Part shown: positions 48,497-58,261 of the stretch, one piece after another
How the letters are laid out: each line of letters begins with the position of its first letter
Position numbering within the stretch: the stretch's first letter is position 1
DNA from: Actinacidiphila fildesensis
GTDB lineage: Bacteria > Actinomycetota > Actinomycetes > Streptomycetales > Streptomycetaceae
Strand: one strand, 5' to 3'
Assembly (NCBI RefSeq): GCF_042652185.1
Contig: NZ_JBHSIX010000005.1
Length of the DNA stretch: 64,000 nt
Notes under the pieces: generated by a model
Database searches by the model: none
The model's input: the letters and a program-made list of their open reading frames with translations, nothing else
Told to the model about the DNA's origin: nothing
Position numbers and translations under genes: made by a program

Positions 48497-51391
48497 TCAG
48501 GCTGTCGGCCACCCGCGGCCGTCACAAGCGACCCGGGTCATGAGACTCGCCAGGGCCGAGCGTGAAGGTACGGAGGTCTTGCGATAGATCGTCGACAGGT
48601 GGGTCTCGACGGTCCGGCGGCTGAGGTGGAGTTTGGTGGCGATGTTCTGGTTGCTCAGTCCCTCGGCCACCAATGCGGCGACTTCCAGCTCGCGTGCCGT
48701 GAGCTGGGCCAGCTCCGCGGGGACGTGCGGCGGGTCTTCCATCTGTGACCGGATCAACTCGGCCAGGTCGGAGACCAACCGCGCCCCGCCTCCGGTGGCC
48801 ACCCGCTCGGCGCGGCGAAGCATGGCGTCGGCACGAGGTCCGTGGCCGGTGACCTTCGCCGGCGAGGCCGCCCGCAACAAGGACACCACCTCCCAGAGAA
48901 GCCCATCGGTGTGAGCGTGTTCCTGGGCCGCCTCGTGGAACAGGCGCGAGGCAGCGCTGGTGTCGCCCCGCTGCTCGGCGATCGCGGCCCTGGCGCGCAA
49001 CGCCGCCGCGCGTTGGCCCGCAAGCCCAATGTGGGCCGCCTCCTCCGCGGCCCGGGAGGCCCAGCTTGCCGCCTGGTCGAGGTCGCCTGTCGCGATGGCG
49101 GCATTGGTGAGGGTCTCCAGTTGGGCCGGGCGGAGCGAAGGTTGCAGCCGCAGAAGTCCGGGGCCGCCTCCCGCCCTCAGGATGGCTTCCGTCGAACGGT
49201 ACGGATCGCCGGCCATGTACGCGGCCTGGCCGAGCATGCACCAGGCCAGTGACGCCCACCAGTTGCAGCCCGTGCCGGCCGCCGCCACCGCTTCCTCGGC
49301 GGTCGCCAGCGCCCGGTGATCGCCAAGGGGGCTCCCCACGAGGACGATCAGCGTCTTGGTGGACAACGTGAACGCCAGCAGGTCGCCGCTGCCGATGGCT
49401 CGCGCGACGGATTCGGCCTCCTCGGCGGCCTCCAGTGCCGATGGCAGTCGGCAGGTGCTCAGGTGCACGTAGGCCTTGCTCATCAACAGATGCGGCAGGA
49501 CGTGGAGTTGTCCGGCGCGACGGGCGATGTCCAGTCCCCGCTCCGCGTGCCGTTCCGCCTCGGCGTACCGCTCCAGCAGGGCTTCCGCCCAGGCGAGCCA
49601 CACCAGCGACTCGCACAGGTCGGTGAGACCGGGGTCGGTCAGGCCGTCCACGAGGCCTGCGGCTGCGTCGGCGAACCGCTCCGCGTCCCCGGTCCGGCCC
49701 TCGTACGCCTCCCCCAGCGCCGCGAGCCCGAGGACCCCGGCCTCGCCGGTGGTGTCGCCCTGGGAGCGAGCGGCGGCAAGAGTCCGCTCGATGTCCGCGC
49801 GTACGTCGGGATAGGAAACGGTCAGCAGCGCGGACATGCCCAGCGCCAGCCCCAGGGGGACCACCTGGCCGGGCGGAGGGCCGGGAGTGCGGGACAGCTC
49901 GTTGCGGAGCAGCGCGGTGGCCTCCGCCGAGTGACCCAGATGCCGTTCCATCATGGCGCACAAGGCGATGGCATCGGCGCGCAGGGCAGGGGTGCCGTCC
50001 CCTGACACGCTGATCAGTGCGTGCAGCAGATCCCGGCTCTGCCGCAGATTGCCGCTGATCCCCAGCGCCTTGGCTCGCGACAGCGTCAGCTCACCGCGCT
50101 GTCCGTCGAACTCAGGGGCTTCCGGCAGCATCTGCAGGACCACGTCCAGCAAATGGGCTGCCGTTGCCGGCGCCGTATCGGCGAACTGGACGGCCGCTTC
50201 ACTCAGCACGGCAGCGGACGCCGGATCCCAGCCGTTGAGTGACCTCTCGACGTGATGGGCGCGCTCGGCGGCGGAGGCACCGGTCCTGGCCAGCTCGTCC
50301 GCCGCTCGGCAGTGGATCTCGGTACGCAGCCGGGGGGCGGTGTTCTCATAGACCAGTGCCCGCAGCAGCGGGTGGCGCAGCGTCCACTTGTCGCCCGCTC
50401 CCCTCCGGAGCAGGTCGCGTCGGGCGAGTTCGGGGGTCGGGTCACCCGGCTCTTCGCGCCCGGAATGACCGATCGCCACACGCAGCATCGAAGAGGTCGC
50501 ATGGTCGCCGAGCACGGCCACTGCCTCGATGACGAGGCGCTGCGGCCCCGTCAGCGCGGTCAGTTCATCCAGCAGTAAGGAGTCCAGCCCATTGGGTACT
50601 CCGGCCGCGTTGTCGTCCGGTACGTGGGGGTGGATCCGGGCGGTGACTCCCGGCAATGACGCCCCGTTCCGGTACGCGTGGAGGAGGGCGTGCAGGTACA
50701 GCGGGTTTCCCTCACTGGCGGCATGCAGTTGCCTCGCATCGTCCTCAGGCAGGTCGGGGGCCAGTGCCGTGATGGACTCCCGTTCACCCAGCGGCCCGAG
50801 CGCCATGGGCAGCACGGCGCCGCTGTCGATTCCACGGGTGAGAGCGGCGGTCAAGGGGGTCGGAGTCTGCCGTTTCCGGTGCGCCAGGAGGAGCAGCACC
50901 GGGCCGTGCACCGGATGCCGGATCAGATGCTCCACCAGCTCCAAGGACGCGGGATCCGCCCAGTGAAGGTCGTCGAGCGCCACCACCAGCCCGTTCTCCC
51001 CGAGCCGTGCCAGCGCCCCGGCGACGGCGCGATACACGGAGAAGCGGTTGGATAATCCCGCGTGTGACAGGGAGCCCCCCGCACCGCGGACACCCTGCAA
51101 CAGCGGCGTCAGCGCCGCCACGAGTTCCTCGTCGAGCACCGTGGGATCGATGTCCGCGAACGCGTCCGTAAAGATCTGGAACGGTGTGTGTCGCTCGTAC
51201 TCGGTGGCCCTGCCGCACAGCACGGTCAGCCCGCGCCGCCTGGCCCGCGCACACGCCTCGCCCAGGAGCCGACTCTTCCCGATACCGGCGTCCCCGGAGA
51301 TGTCGACCACCCAGGGCCCCGCGTTCATCCCCAGGCCGTTGATGAGCGAGTCGAACTGCTCCACCTCCGCGGACCTGCCGACCACCGTCAT
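48497..51391 (-). CDS. LAL-type LuxR-family ATPase regulator
   Basis: A 964-residue large ATP-binding LuxR regulator. The N-terminal AAA domain has P-loop GDAGIGKSRLLGEA near residue 35 and Walker B VVALDDLHWADP. A long helical/TPR-like centre follows, and the C-terminal LuxR helix-turn-helix spans about 900-955: LTARELEVAALVAEGLSNQN and HLSRRTVETHLSTIYRKT. Length and domain order are those of MalT/LAL activators, often pathway-specific in Streptomyces. ATG at 51391 coincides with the conserved start MTVVGRSAEVEQF; the longer frame upstream is not conserved. It is divergent from a secreted glycoside hydrolase, a possible target. Confidence 0.93.
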   Translation of the reverse strand: MTVVGRSAEVEQFDSLINGLGMNAGPWVVDISGDAGIGKSRLLGEACARARRRGLTVLCGRATEYERHTPFQIFTDAFADIDPTVLDEELVAALTPLLQGVRGAGGSLSHAGLSNRFSVYRAVAGALARLGENGLVVALDDLHWADPASLELVEHLIRHPVHGPVLLLLAHRKRQTPTPLTAALTRGIDSGAVLPMALGPLGERESITALAPDLPEDDARQLHAASEGNPLYLHALLHAYRNGASLPGVTARIHPHVPDDNAAGVPNGLDSLLLDELTALTGPQRLVIEAVAVLGDHATSSMLRVAIGHSGREEPGDPTPELARRDLLRRGAGDKWTLRHPLLRALVYENTAPRLRTEIHCRAADELARTGASAAERAHHVERSLNGWDPASAAVLSEAAVQFADTAPATAAHLLDVVLQMLPEAPEFDGQRGELTLSRAKALGISGNLRQSRDLLHALISVSGDGTPALRADAIALCAMMERHLGHSAEATALLRNELSRTPGPPPGQVVPLGLALGMSALLTVSYPDVRADIERTLAAARSQGDTTGEAGVLGLAALGEAYEGRTGDAERFADAAAGLVDGLTDPGLTDLCESLVWLAWAEALLERYAEAERHAERGLDIARRAGQLHVLPHLLMSKAYVHLSTCRLPSALEAAEEAESVARAIGSGDLLAFTLSTKTLIVLVGSPLGDHRALATAEEAVAAAGTGCNWWASLAWCMLGQAAYMAGDPYRSTEAILRAGGGPGLLRLQPSLRPAQLETLTNAAIATGDLDQAASWASRAAEEAAHIGLAGQRAAALRARAAIAEQRGDTSAASRLFHEAAQEHAHTDGLLWEVVSLLRAASPAKVTGHGPRADAMLRRAERVATGGGARLVSDLAELIRSQMEDPPHVPAELAQLTARELEVAALVAEGLSNQNIATKLHLSRRTVETHLSTIYRKTSVPSRSALASLMTRVACDGRGWPTA

Positions 51392-51772
51392 CACGCTCTC
51401 GCCCCGCTCGTCAGGCCCTGATGTGAACAGGCTACCCAGCGTTTCGGGGTCGCGGAGATCCGGTGACGGGCGCTGACGCGATGTCGAGCCTTGGGCCCCC
51501 GTCCCCGGCCGGGTCGCGGGCCGGTCGCGGGCCGGCGCACGAGCCCATGGTTCCCGCCGCCCGGCGACACCACGTCCGGCCCCGCCGCTCACTACGTAGT
51601 TTCACGGATGCCACGGACCGCGCCACAGACCAGACTTGAGGCGGTCACCACCTGAGTGACGACCATCAACCGTGGTGGACGCTGAGTTTGAGGTTTTGGG
51701 GCGAACTCACCACCCTCATCGACGGTGACGTCTCCGACTCAGCTCCGCCCGCAGATCTGGAGACCCCGCATC

Positions 51773-53632
51773 ATGCGTCCACGACGACCTTCTCGCCGCC
51801 CCTCCCCCTCCCTGGCCGGCCGTTCCGCGTTCGCGACTCTTGCGGGGGTGGGCGCTCTGCTGACGAGCTTCCTGGCCGTGCCGACCCCCAGCAGCGCCGT
51901 CGAACCCAGCAGCGCCGTCGCACCGAGCGACGTTGTCGCCAGCGACTGGATCGGCTTCGGTTACAACCAGGCCCCGCAGCCGCCGAACGGCACCACCTGG
52001 ACCGCCGCCGACTGGAATCTGATGGTGTCCCGCACGGACTACATCAAGCCCGGCGTGGTGCGGGTGATGTTCAACCTGCCCTGGTTCTGGACGAGCACCG
52101 GCGGCTACGACTTCACCAACGACGCCTACCTGAGCGCCGAAAAGGTGATCAAACACTACGTCGATGAGGGCATCCCCGTCGTCAGCGGGCTGTTCGGCGT
52201 CGACCCGCTGAACTACACGGATCCGGGCACCGCCACCATCGAGGCGACGCTGGTGAAGCACCTTCAGGTCGACGGTGCCGCACCGAAGTACTGGGTGGGC
52301 CTCAACGAGCCCAACGTCTCGACCGGACCGAAGTCGTACTCCTACCCGGACTGGGTGACCGCGACCACCAACCTGACCACCGCCTTCACCATCGCGGGGG
52401 TGAGCACCTCGAAGACCGTCGTCTCCGGTGCGGACACCGCCGAGGCCGGCATCTCCGCCTACAGCGGCGACCTGGGCCACCAGACCGCGAAGAGCTGCAA
52501 CCCGGGCTGCAGTTCCGCACTGGTCTGGAAGCCGGCCGCGCTCAAGTCCTTCACGGCGCAGGTGTACGCCGCCAGCGCGACCGACACCGCCGTCACCTTC
52601 CAGACCTCGTCCGACGGGACCACCTGGAAGAGCCTGTCCGTTGCCGCACCGACGCCGGTGGCCACCGTCACCGGCCAGAACAGCGGCGGTATGTGGCAGT
52701 ACACCTACACGGCCTCGGGCATCGCCAACGCCACATACCTGCGTCTGTCGGTCGCGTCCTCGACCCTGGATCACACGGTCGGCGGCATGGCGATCGCCGG
52801 CGCCGGCAGTGCCCTCAACGATCCGCTCAACGACCTGACGCAGACGCAGACCGCTCTGAACTCGGGCTCCTGGACCAACAGCAACTCGTGGTGGCTGCGC
52901 TCCGCGCAGAGCGGCCTGCTCGGCGCCAGTGAGGCGCACTTCTACGACCAGGAGCTGTACGGTGCGGCACCCGCGTACGTCGAGCCGGTGATGACCCGGG
53001 CGGTCGCTCAGCTCCGCGCGGCCACGCCCACCGGCACCCCGGTGCTGCTCGGCGAGACAGGGATGAAGGCGGCCCAGAACCCGGACGGCAGCAAGAACTA
53101 CGACTTCGCGCTGGACACGACGCAGCCGCTGCGCATGGCCGACCTGGCCGTGCAGGAGGCCCGAGCAGGGGTCGACGGCGCCGCCGCATGGTGCCTCGAC
53201 GGCTACGCGGCCCAGACATACTGCGGCATGTGGGGACGCGGCACCGAAGACCCCAACACGGTCTCGGCGCACTCGACCGCGCTCCGGCCCTGGTTCTACA
53301 CCTGGAGTCTGCTGAGCCGCTACCTTCCCACCGGATCCACCATCCACGCCCCCGCCCAGCCGACCGGCGTGCGCGTCCTGGCCGCCCAACTGCCCACCGG
53401 CGCCTGGACCTTCGTCCTGGTCAATCGCACCGCCGACACGCAGACCGTCTCGCTCAACGAACCGACCGGCACAGTCACCTTGGACAAGTACGTGTACACC
53501 AGCACTTCAGCGCCGACCGTCGACGCCAACGGCTTCCCCACCAAGGTCCGCACGCTGACCGCGGACTTCACGGGCGGTCACAACGTGACCGTCCCGGGCA
53601 ACTCCGTCACCGTCTTCACCAACGGCTCCTGA
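51773..53632 (+). CDS. Secreted glycoside hydrolase (GH5/39-like) with carbohydrate-binding insertion
   Basis: A 619-residue exported protein. The N terminus RPRRPSRRPSPSLAGRS then a hydrophobic segment and SSAVEP is a long Streptomyces signal peptide. The catalytic TIM barrel shows GLNEPN with candidate acid/base E179 and LLGETG with candidate nucleophile E428, the spacing widened by an inserted beta-sandwich at about 255-345 (FTAQVYAASATDTAVTFQ, YLRLSVASSTLDHTVGG). A C-terminal beta domain (about 520-619) completes it. The fold suggests a clan A glycosidase; the family and sugar are not certain. It is divergent from a LAL regulator. No frame defect is seen. Confidence 0.75.
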   Translation: MRPRRPSRRPSPSLAGRSAFATLAGVGALLTSFLAVPTPSSAVEPSSAVAPSDVVASDWIGFGYNQAPQPPNGTTWTAADWNLMVSRTDYIKPGVVRVMFNLPWFWTSTGGYDFTNDAYLSAEKVIKHYVDEGIPVVSGLFGVDPLNYTDPGTATIEATLVKHLQVDGAAPKYWVGLNEPNVSTGPKSYSYPDWVTATTNLTTAFTIAGVSTSKTVVSGADTAEAGISAYSGDLGHQTAKSCNPGCSSALVWKPAALKSFTAQVYAASATDTAVTFQTSSDGTTWKSLSVAAPTPVATVTGQNSGGMWQYTYTASGIANATYLRLSVASSTLDHTVGGMAIAGAGSALNDPLNDLTQTQTALNSGSWTNSNSWWLRSAQSGLLGASEAHFYDQELYGAAPAYVEPVMTRAVAQLRAATPTGTPVLLGETGMKAAQNPDGSKNYDFALDTTQPLRMADLAVQEARAGVDGAAAWCLDGYAAQTYCGMWGRGTEDPNTVSAHSTALRPWFYTWSLLSRYLPTGSTIHAPAQPTGVRVLAAQLPTGAWTFVLVNRTADTQTVSLNEPTGTVTLDKYVYTSTSAPTVDANGFPTKVRTLTADFTGGHNVTVPGNSVTVFTNGS

Positions 53633-53967
53633 GCCCACACGACCGCGGTCGGCCGGATGTCGTCCCGTCGTTGAGACAAGCAGTGGCCGTCCTCCACGCT
53701 TCGAGATGCCGGTAGCGAAGAGTGAGGGACGGCCACTGTGTCGGGGCTTCCGGTTGTCGGGTCCCTCGCACTTCGCACGTCCCTGGATCACGCCCGCACC
53801 GTGGTGATCGCTTGGTACCCCTCGGCCGTACACCGACCCGACTCCCGACCCCGAAGGGCTCACGCCACTGGCCTTCGCCGAGGACTACGGACATGACCTC
53901 GCGGTCCGACGACTCAAAGGGACGATCACACGGGGATGCCGTACCACCGCGCACCGATGCACGTGCC
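53633..53967. other. Gap downstream of glycoside hydrolase
   Basis: About 335 bp with no credible gene. Open frames on both strands have no family motif or ribosome site. GACAAGCAGTGGCCGTCC and GGACGGCCACTG form an imperfect inverted pair (about 53675-53740), possibly a terminator. Confidence 0.35.
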
Positions 53968-54093
53968 CTACTTGCCCGGGTCGTCCGCCCAGGCAATGAA
54001 CCAGGAGGGCCCGTAGAGCAAGACCAGGACCAAGGCAGCGATCCCCGCCGTCAACACGATGATCGCGATCTTCCATCGTCGTGACACGTCCAT
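53968..54093 (-). CDS. Small single-span membrane protein
   Basis: A 41-residue open frame (48 residues if the upstream in-frame ATG at 54114 is used) reads MDVSRRWKIAIIVLTAGIAA and continues through a hydrophobic helix to PSWFIAWADDPGK. The pattern is basic start, about 20 hydrophobic residues with a Trp-rich edge, and a short acidic tail, with a GAG-rich segment ahead of the ATG. It looks like a genuine tiny membrane protein of unknown function. It stands between a glycoside hydrolase and a nitrilase remnant. Confidence 0.55.
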   Translation of the reverse strand: MDVSRRWKIAIIVLTAGIAALVLVLLYGPSWFIAWADDPGK

Positions 54094-54340
54094 CTCCACT
54101 CTCTGAGTGCCCATTGCGTGGTGGTGACTTCAGTCTATGAAACATCCCCGTTTCATCTCGGTGAGTTGGACCCGATGTGCAGCTGCGCAACTGCATCCGC
54201 AAGTCGAGGTCGGGGCAGTGCACGAACACTTCCAGCGATGCCCGCCATAACTCCGGCCGCAGGTCTGCCGCGAGGTCGACGCGCCGCTCAGCCGAGGACT
54301 TGCCGGGCGCCCAGGCCCGGACAGTAGCGAGCTCGCGGCC

Positions 54341-55075
54341 ATGAGGCGGGCCGCCTGCTCATGGCGTACGGCGATCCCCGGATCGCTTACCGACCGGATC
54401 TGTTCTCTCGCCACGGAGACCGGCCTGTGGCTCATCCCTGGAAGCCTCTACGAGCGCGCCGAGGACGGCCACATCTACAACACCGCCCTCGCCGTCCCAC
54501 CCGGCGGCGAGATCGTCGCCCGCTACCGCAAGGTCTTCCCCTGGCCGCCCTACGAAAGAGCAACGCCCGGACACGAGTTCACCGTCTTCGACATTCCCGG
54601 CACCGGCCGGGTGGGCCTGGCCATCTGCTACGACGGCTCCTTCCCGGAAACCATCCGCCAGCTCGCCTGGCTGGGAGCGGAGATCGCCATCCAGCCCACC
54701 CTGACCCCCACCCGCGACCGGGAGATGGAACTCGTCTGCGCCCGCGCCAACGCCTGGACCAACCAGGTCTACGTCATCAACGTCAACGTCTGCGACCCGG
54801 CCGGGGTCGGCACCAGCGCCGTCGTCGACCCGGAGGGCATCGTCCGCCAACAGGCCGGCTCCGGCGAGGAGATCCACGTCGACGTCCTCGACACTGTCAC
54901 CGTCACCGTCACCGTCACCGTCACCGTCACCGTCACCAGGGTGCGCCGCTACGGCTCCGCCGGAATCAACCGACCCTGGAGCCGGCTCGCCCGATACGGA
55001 GAATCGATACATCTCCCGATGTACAGCGGCGGAACCTTCCGCACACCGGACAGGCTCAAGGGCGGGACCGCGTAA
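54341..55075 (+). pseudogene. Nitrilase-family amidohydrolase, 5'-truncated
   Basis: A 244-residue frame matches carbon-nitrogen hydrolases from their middle onward: WLIPGSLYERAEDGHIYNTA, RYRKVFPWPPYE with catalytic K64, and GLAICYDGSFPE with nucleophile C96. The third triad member, the N-terminal glutamate, is missing: the first 80 or so residues of the family lie in broken frames at about 54180-54340. A (GTCACC)7 microsatellite inserts a run of alternating Thr-Val near residue 187. With the Glu lost, activity is unlikely. Similar intact enzymes hydrolyse amides or nitriles. Confidence 0.75.
54896..54937. repeat. (GTCACC)7 hexanucleotide microsatellite
   Basis: Seven exact GTCACC units lie inside the nitrilase-like frame and encode an alternating Val/Thr run. 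The unit is a multiple of three, so copy-number change keeps the frame. Confidence 0.95.
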
Positions 55076-55378
55076 CACCACGGTCGCGATGCCGATGCGT
55101 TCGGTCCTGCATCCCCCGCGCAGGACCGGACGCATCGGGGGCTGATGTGCTGAGTGGATGTGGTCTGTCGTAGCTTCGCCGCAGCCTGACGAGTGCGCGC
55201 GCTACGCCAAGAGGAACGTCCCCGTGACCACAGCCAGGGGCGGGCCTCCTCTCCCCCGGTTCGAGCCGGTGGTCCTTTCGGACGGATGCCGACCCGGCAG
55301 GCACCCGCACGTCCTGACGGGTACCGCGGCGCCTGCCGCTGCGCCCCCGTGGGACGGGACACAACGGCAGGCCGGGGC

Positions 55379-55912
55379 TCAGTCGGCGAGGGCAACAGCG
55401 TTCTCCGCGATGGCCTCGGTGCGGGGCTCCGCGATCCGTACGTAGTCGCGCACGTCCAGCGCCACGGACAGGTTCAGATCGGCTGCGTTGAAGAAGATCT
55501 CTTCGTGTTCCAGGAGGGCCGGGTCGACGACGAGTTCCAGCGCTGGATCGAAGGTGAAAGGCACGATGGCGCCGCTGACACAACCGGAAAGGCGTTCAGC
55601 GGTGGCGCGGTCGGCGAAGGACGCCTGCCGTGCCTCCCAGAGCTCCTGGATCCTGTCCAGATTGACCCGGCGGTCACCGGGCACCACGGCCAGGACGTAG
55701 TGAGAACTTTTCTTGGTCATCTTCACTCGGACGACGATGCACTTCGCTGCCTGCCCCACCGGGTGCCCGCGCAGGGCGCTCACCACGTCGGTTCTGCCTT
55801 CAGATGCGTGCTCGATCCGCCGGAAGCGGGCGCGGTGGTGGGTGAGATGGTCGAGGAGATGAGCACGCGCCGTGCGGTCGACGGGCGTGGCTTGAATCAG
55901 TGTGTCGCTCAT
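55379..55912 (-). CDS. YbaK/ProX-family aminoacyl-tRNA deacylase
   Basis: A 177-residue YbaK-like editing protein. Diagnostic segments are FRRIEHASEGRTDVVSALRG, QAAKCIVVRVKMTKKSSHYV with the conserved KxIVxR lysine, and GCVSGAIVPFTF with the GxVxPF loop. Free-standing members hydrolyse mis-acylated tRNAs such as Cys-tRNA(Pro) or Ala-tRNA(Pro). The ATG at 55912 is preferred over the in-frame ATG at 55963 by family length. It is monocistronic. The exact amino acid specificity cannot be told. Confidence 0.85.
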   Translation of the reverse strand: MSDTLIQATPVDRTARAHLLDHLTHHRARFRRIEHASEGRTDVVSALRGHPVGQAAKCIVVRVKMTKKSSHYVLAVVPGDRRVNLDRIQELWEARQASFADRATAERLSGCVSGAIVPFTFDPALELVVDPALLEHEEIFFNAADLNLSVALDVRDYVRIAEPRTEAIAENAVALAD

Positions 55913-56071
55913 CCCCGAACCATCGCGGAATCCGATTGGTTGTCGGCAAAGCCGAAGGTGCATGGGCGCAACGGCCGGATCGGGCAGACGGCTGCGGGGT
56001 CACGCGGTCCACGCCACCTGCGGCACACTCAGGCTCGCTCACGATGGCCCGCACCAGGGCCGCGCCCGCTG

Positions 56072-57274
56072 TCAACGCAAGGGGAACATCTGTAGCGGAT
56101 GCCATCTCCCGTCTCCCCATTGCGACAGGTGGACCAGGCGGTGGTGGGCGTCGAGGTAGTACCGGCCACGCATTCCCACCTCGTACCCGTCCAGCCGTCG
56201 CACCGCCCGGACCGCTCCGGTCGCGCCGTCGAGCAGGTGCACACGGACGTGAGGGTCCGCTTGGCTCACCACCGCGACGTGACCGTCTGCCGCGAAGACA
56301 TTGACGACCACCCCATGCGACCACCAGGTCCAGCGGGGCGCCCCGCCGTCCAGGGCGAACGCGGTCAGCTGATCGGCGCAGGCGTTCACCGGACGCACCA
56401 CGGCAACCAGCAGTTCACCCACCGCGGCCACGCGCTGTCCGTCGGACAGTCCATCCACACGTCCGTACGCCGCGACACGCAGCTCGCCGTGCGCGGAGAC
56501 CGGTATCCGCCCGGCCGTCCGCCCGTCCTCGGCGTCGAGGACCAGCACCTCCTCCGGCCCGCGGCGGCCCCGGCCACGACCTCGGCACAGGACGGCGAGC
56601 GGATCTTCCTGCAGGACGTGGACCGTGGCCACGGGCCCGTGCGTGGACGGAGCGGTCTCCCAGCGGACGGTCCCTTCGGCCGCGTCGAGACACCGGACGG
56701 TGAGGTGGCCGTCGTCCAGCCCGACCTGGATGATGCCGGTCCGGCAGACGGCGAGTTGGACGTTGCCCCTCAACGCTGCGGTCGGGGGCCAGACGGGACG
56801 TCCGCTGTTCAGTGCGTAGGCCTGGAGCCCGAGCCCGTCCGTCAGGAGGACGGCGCGGTTCGGGGCGACTGCGACGGCTCCGCGGACGTGCTGCTCGTGC
56901 AGGCTCCAGGATCCGCCGCTGAGGTCGAACGGAACGGACCACAGGGCAGTGCCGTCCTCGACCCCAACGGCGGTGACAGCGCAGTCGGCGACCTCGCCAC
57001 CTGCGCTGTCGTCCGCGTGGACGGCCAGACCCACCCCGCTCACAGCCGTGCGGCTCATGGCGAGCAGCGCCGTGCGGCCGGGAACGGTCCACGACCAGAC
57101 GGCTTCCCCGGTGCCCAGGTCGTAAGCGTGCAACCCGTCCGCGCGCCCGCGCACCACCGAACCGGCCGCGCACCAGCCCCCCACGGCACCCTGGCTGCCG
57201 AACGCACCTGAAACCCCCGGAACCCGCCAGGCGGGCCGCACCTGCCGCAGCCGTCTCTTGGCGATCCGTTCCAT
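56072..57274 (-). CDS. PQQ-like beta-propeller repeat protein
   Basis: A roughly 400-residue protein of repeated four-stranded blades with the tryptophan-docking style: GLHAYDLGTGEAVWSWTVPG, GVEDGTALWSVPF, LQAYALNSGRPVWPP, CLDAAEGTVRWETA, VLDAEDGRTAGRIPV, FALDGGAPRWTWW and LDGATGAVRAVRRLDG, giving about seven blades. No signal peptide or kinase domain is present, so it is probably cytoplasmic. Such repeats are often the sensor part of serine/threonine kinases or stand-alone scaffolds. The ATG at 57274 follows GGAGG. Function is unknown. Confidence 0.82.
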   Translation of the reverse strand: MERIAKRRLRQVRPAWRVPGVSGAFGSQGAVGGWCAAGSVVRGRADGLHAYDLGTGEAVWSWTVPGRTALLAMSRTAVSGVGLAVHADDSAGGEVADCAVTAVGVEDGTALWSVPFDLSGGSWSLHEQHVRGAVAVAPNRAVLLTDGLGLQAYALNSGRPVWPPTAALRGNVQLAVCRTGIIQVGLDDGHLTVRCLDAAEGTVRWETAPSTHGPVATVHVLQEDPLAVLCRGRGRGRRGPEEVLVLDAEDGRTAGRIPVSAHGELRVAAYGRVDGLSDGQRVAAVGELLVAVVRPVNACADQLTAFALDGGAPRWTWWSHGVVVNVFAADGHVAVVSQADPHVRVHLLDGATGAVRAVRRLDGYEVGMRGRYYLDAHHRLVHLSQWGDGRWHPLQMFPLR

Positions 57275-57427
57275 CCCCACCTCCGGCAGCCCTCACCGCT
57301 GTGACCAGCGCCTTACCGCTCCAGGTCCTCGGGCCGAGCGGCGTCGGCGGACAAGCCTCCGGGTGCGTGACCCGCTCGATCGCGCTGTGCGGCCGATGAC
57401 CTTCCGGGTCTCGGCCGGACGGGCGGG

Positions 57428-58261
57428 TCAGCGCAATCCGGCGAAGAGATCGTTCTCGGGTACGGCCGCGCCGGTGGCGTCCTTGACCCGTACGAAGGTC
57501 TCCACGCCCATCAACTCGCCGAACTTCTCCTTGCCCATCTTGAGGAAGAAGATGTTCTCGCCCTGACTGGCGTGCGCGGCCAGCGCATCGAACTTCTGAC
57601 CGCTGAAGGGCGTGGTGTCCACCCACGTGAAGATCTCATCGTCGGGCAGGCCGATCTCGGCCATCGCGGCGGCCTCGGCAGGATCCGGCTCCGGCATGTC
57701 CTCATTGAACTCGCGCATGATCTCCCCGAAGCGCTGCATCATCGAGCGGGGCATCGTCGTCCAGTACACCTTCGGTGTCAGCTCGGTCATCTCCAGCGCC
57801 GCCATCGTGATGCGGTGGGCCTGAATGTGGTCGGGGTGGCCGTAGAACCCGTTCTCGTCATAGGTGACGACCACATCAGGTTGGTAGTGCCGCATGAGTT
57901 CCGCGAGCCGGGCGGCGCCTTCCTCCACGGGGGTCTGCCAGAAGGCTCCCGGGGCCTTGTTGCTCGGCCAGCCCATCATCCCGGAGTCGGCATAGTCCAG
58001 CGTCTCCAGATCACTGACCTTCAGGACCTCACAGCTCGCCTCGAGTTCTTGACGGCGCATCAGGACGACGGCCGCCGGATCGTGCCCGGCATCGCCCGGC
58101 TTGACACCCCCCGGTCCGTCACCACAACCGCCGTCGGTACACGTCACAAGAACCGTGCGGATGCCTTCCGCCGCATACCGCGCGAGGACCCCTCCGGTTC
58201 CGGTGGCTTCGTCGTCGGGGTGGGCGTGTACTGCCATCAGCGTCAAGGGTCGGTCAGTCAT
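57428..58261 (-). CDS. PIG-L family zinc deacetylase (MshB/Mca-like)
   Basis: A 277-residue LmbE/PIG-L deacetylase. The zinc motif AHPDDEATGTGG lies at residues 13-24 and the third ligand in NGFYGHPDHIQAH. This family includes MshB and Mca of mycothiol metabolism and N-acetylglucosaminyl deacetylases of antibiotic pathways. Length and the tail (FKMG-like FFLKMGKEKFGELMGVETF) are close to Mca-type proteins. The ATG at 58261 begins the conserved part; the long upstream frame is spurious. It is isolated, so whether it acts on mycothiol conjugates or another sugar amide is not decided. Confidence 0.87.
   Translation of the reverse strand: MTDRPLTLMAVHAHPDDEATGTGGVLARYAAEGIRTVLVTCTDGGCGDGPGGVKPGDAGHDPAAVVLMRRQELEASCEVLKVSDLETLDYADSGMMGWPSNKAPGAFWQTPVEEGAARLAELMRHYQPDVVVTYDENGFYGHPDHIQAHRITMAALEMTELTPKVYWTTMPRSMMQRFGEIMREFNEDMPEPDPAEAAAMAEIGLPDDEIFTWVDTTPFSGQKFDALAAHASQGENIFFLKMGKEKFGELMGVETFVRVKDATGAAVPENDLFAGLR

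Noticed and set aside
54896..54937. Short tandem repeat as a CRISPR array
   Set aside because: It is a contiguous 6-bp microsatellite without spacers.
56072..57274. PQQ-dependent dehydrogenase
   Set aside because: It has propeller repeats but no signal peptide, no PQQ-binding disulfide or catalytic Asp motif, and is too short.
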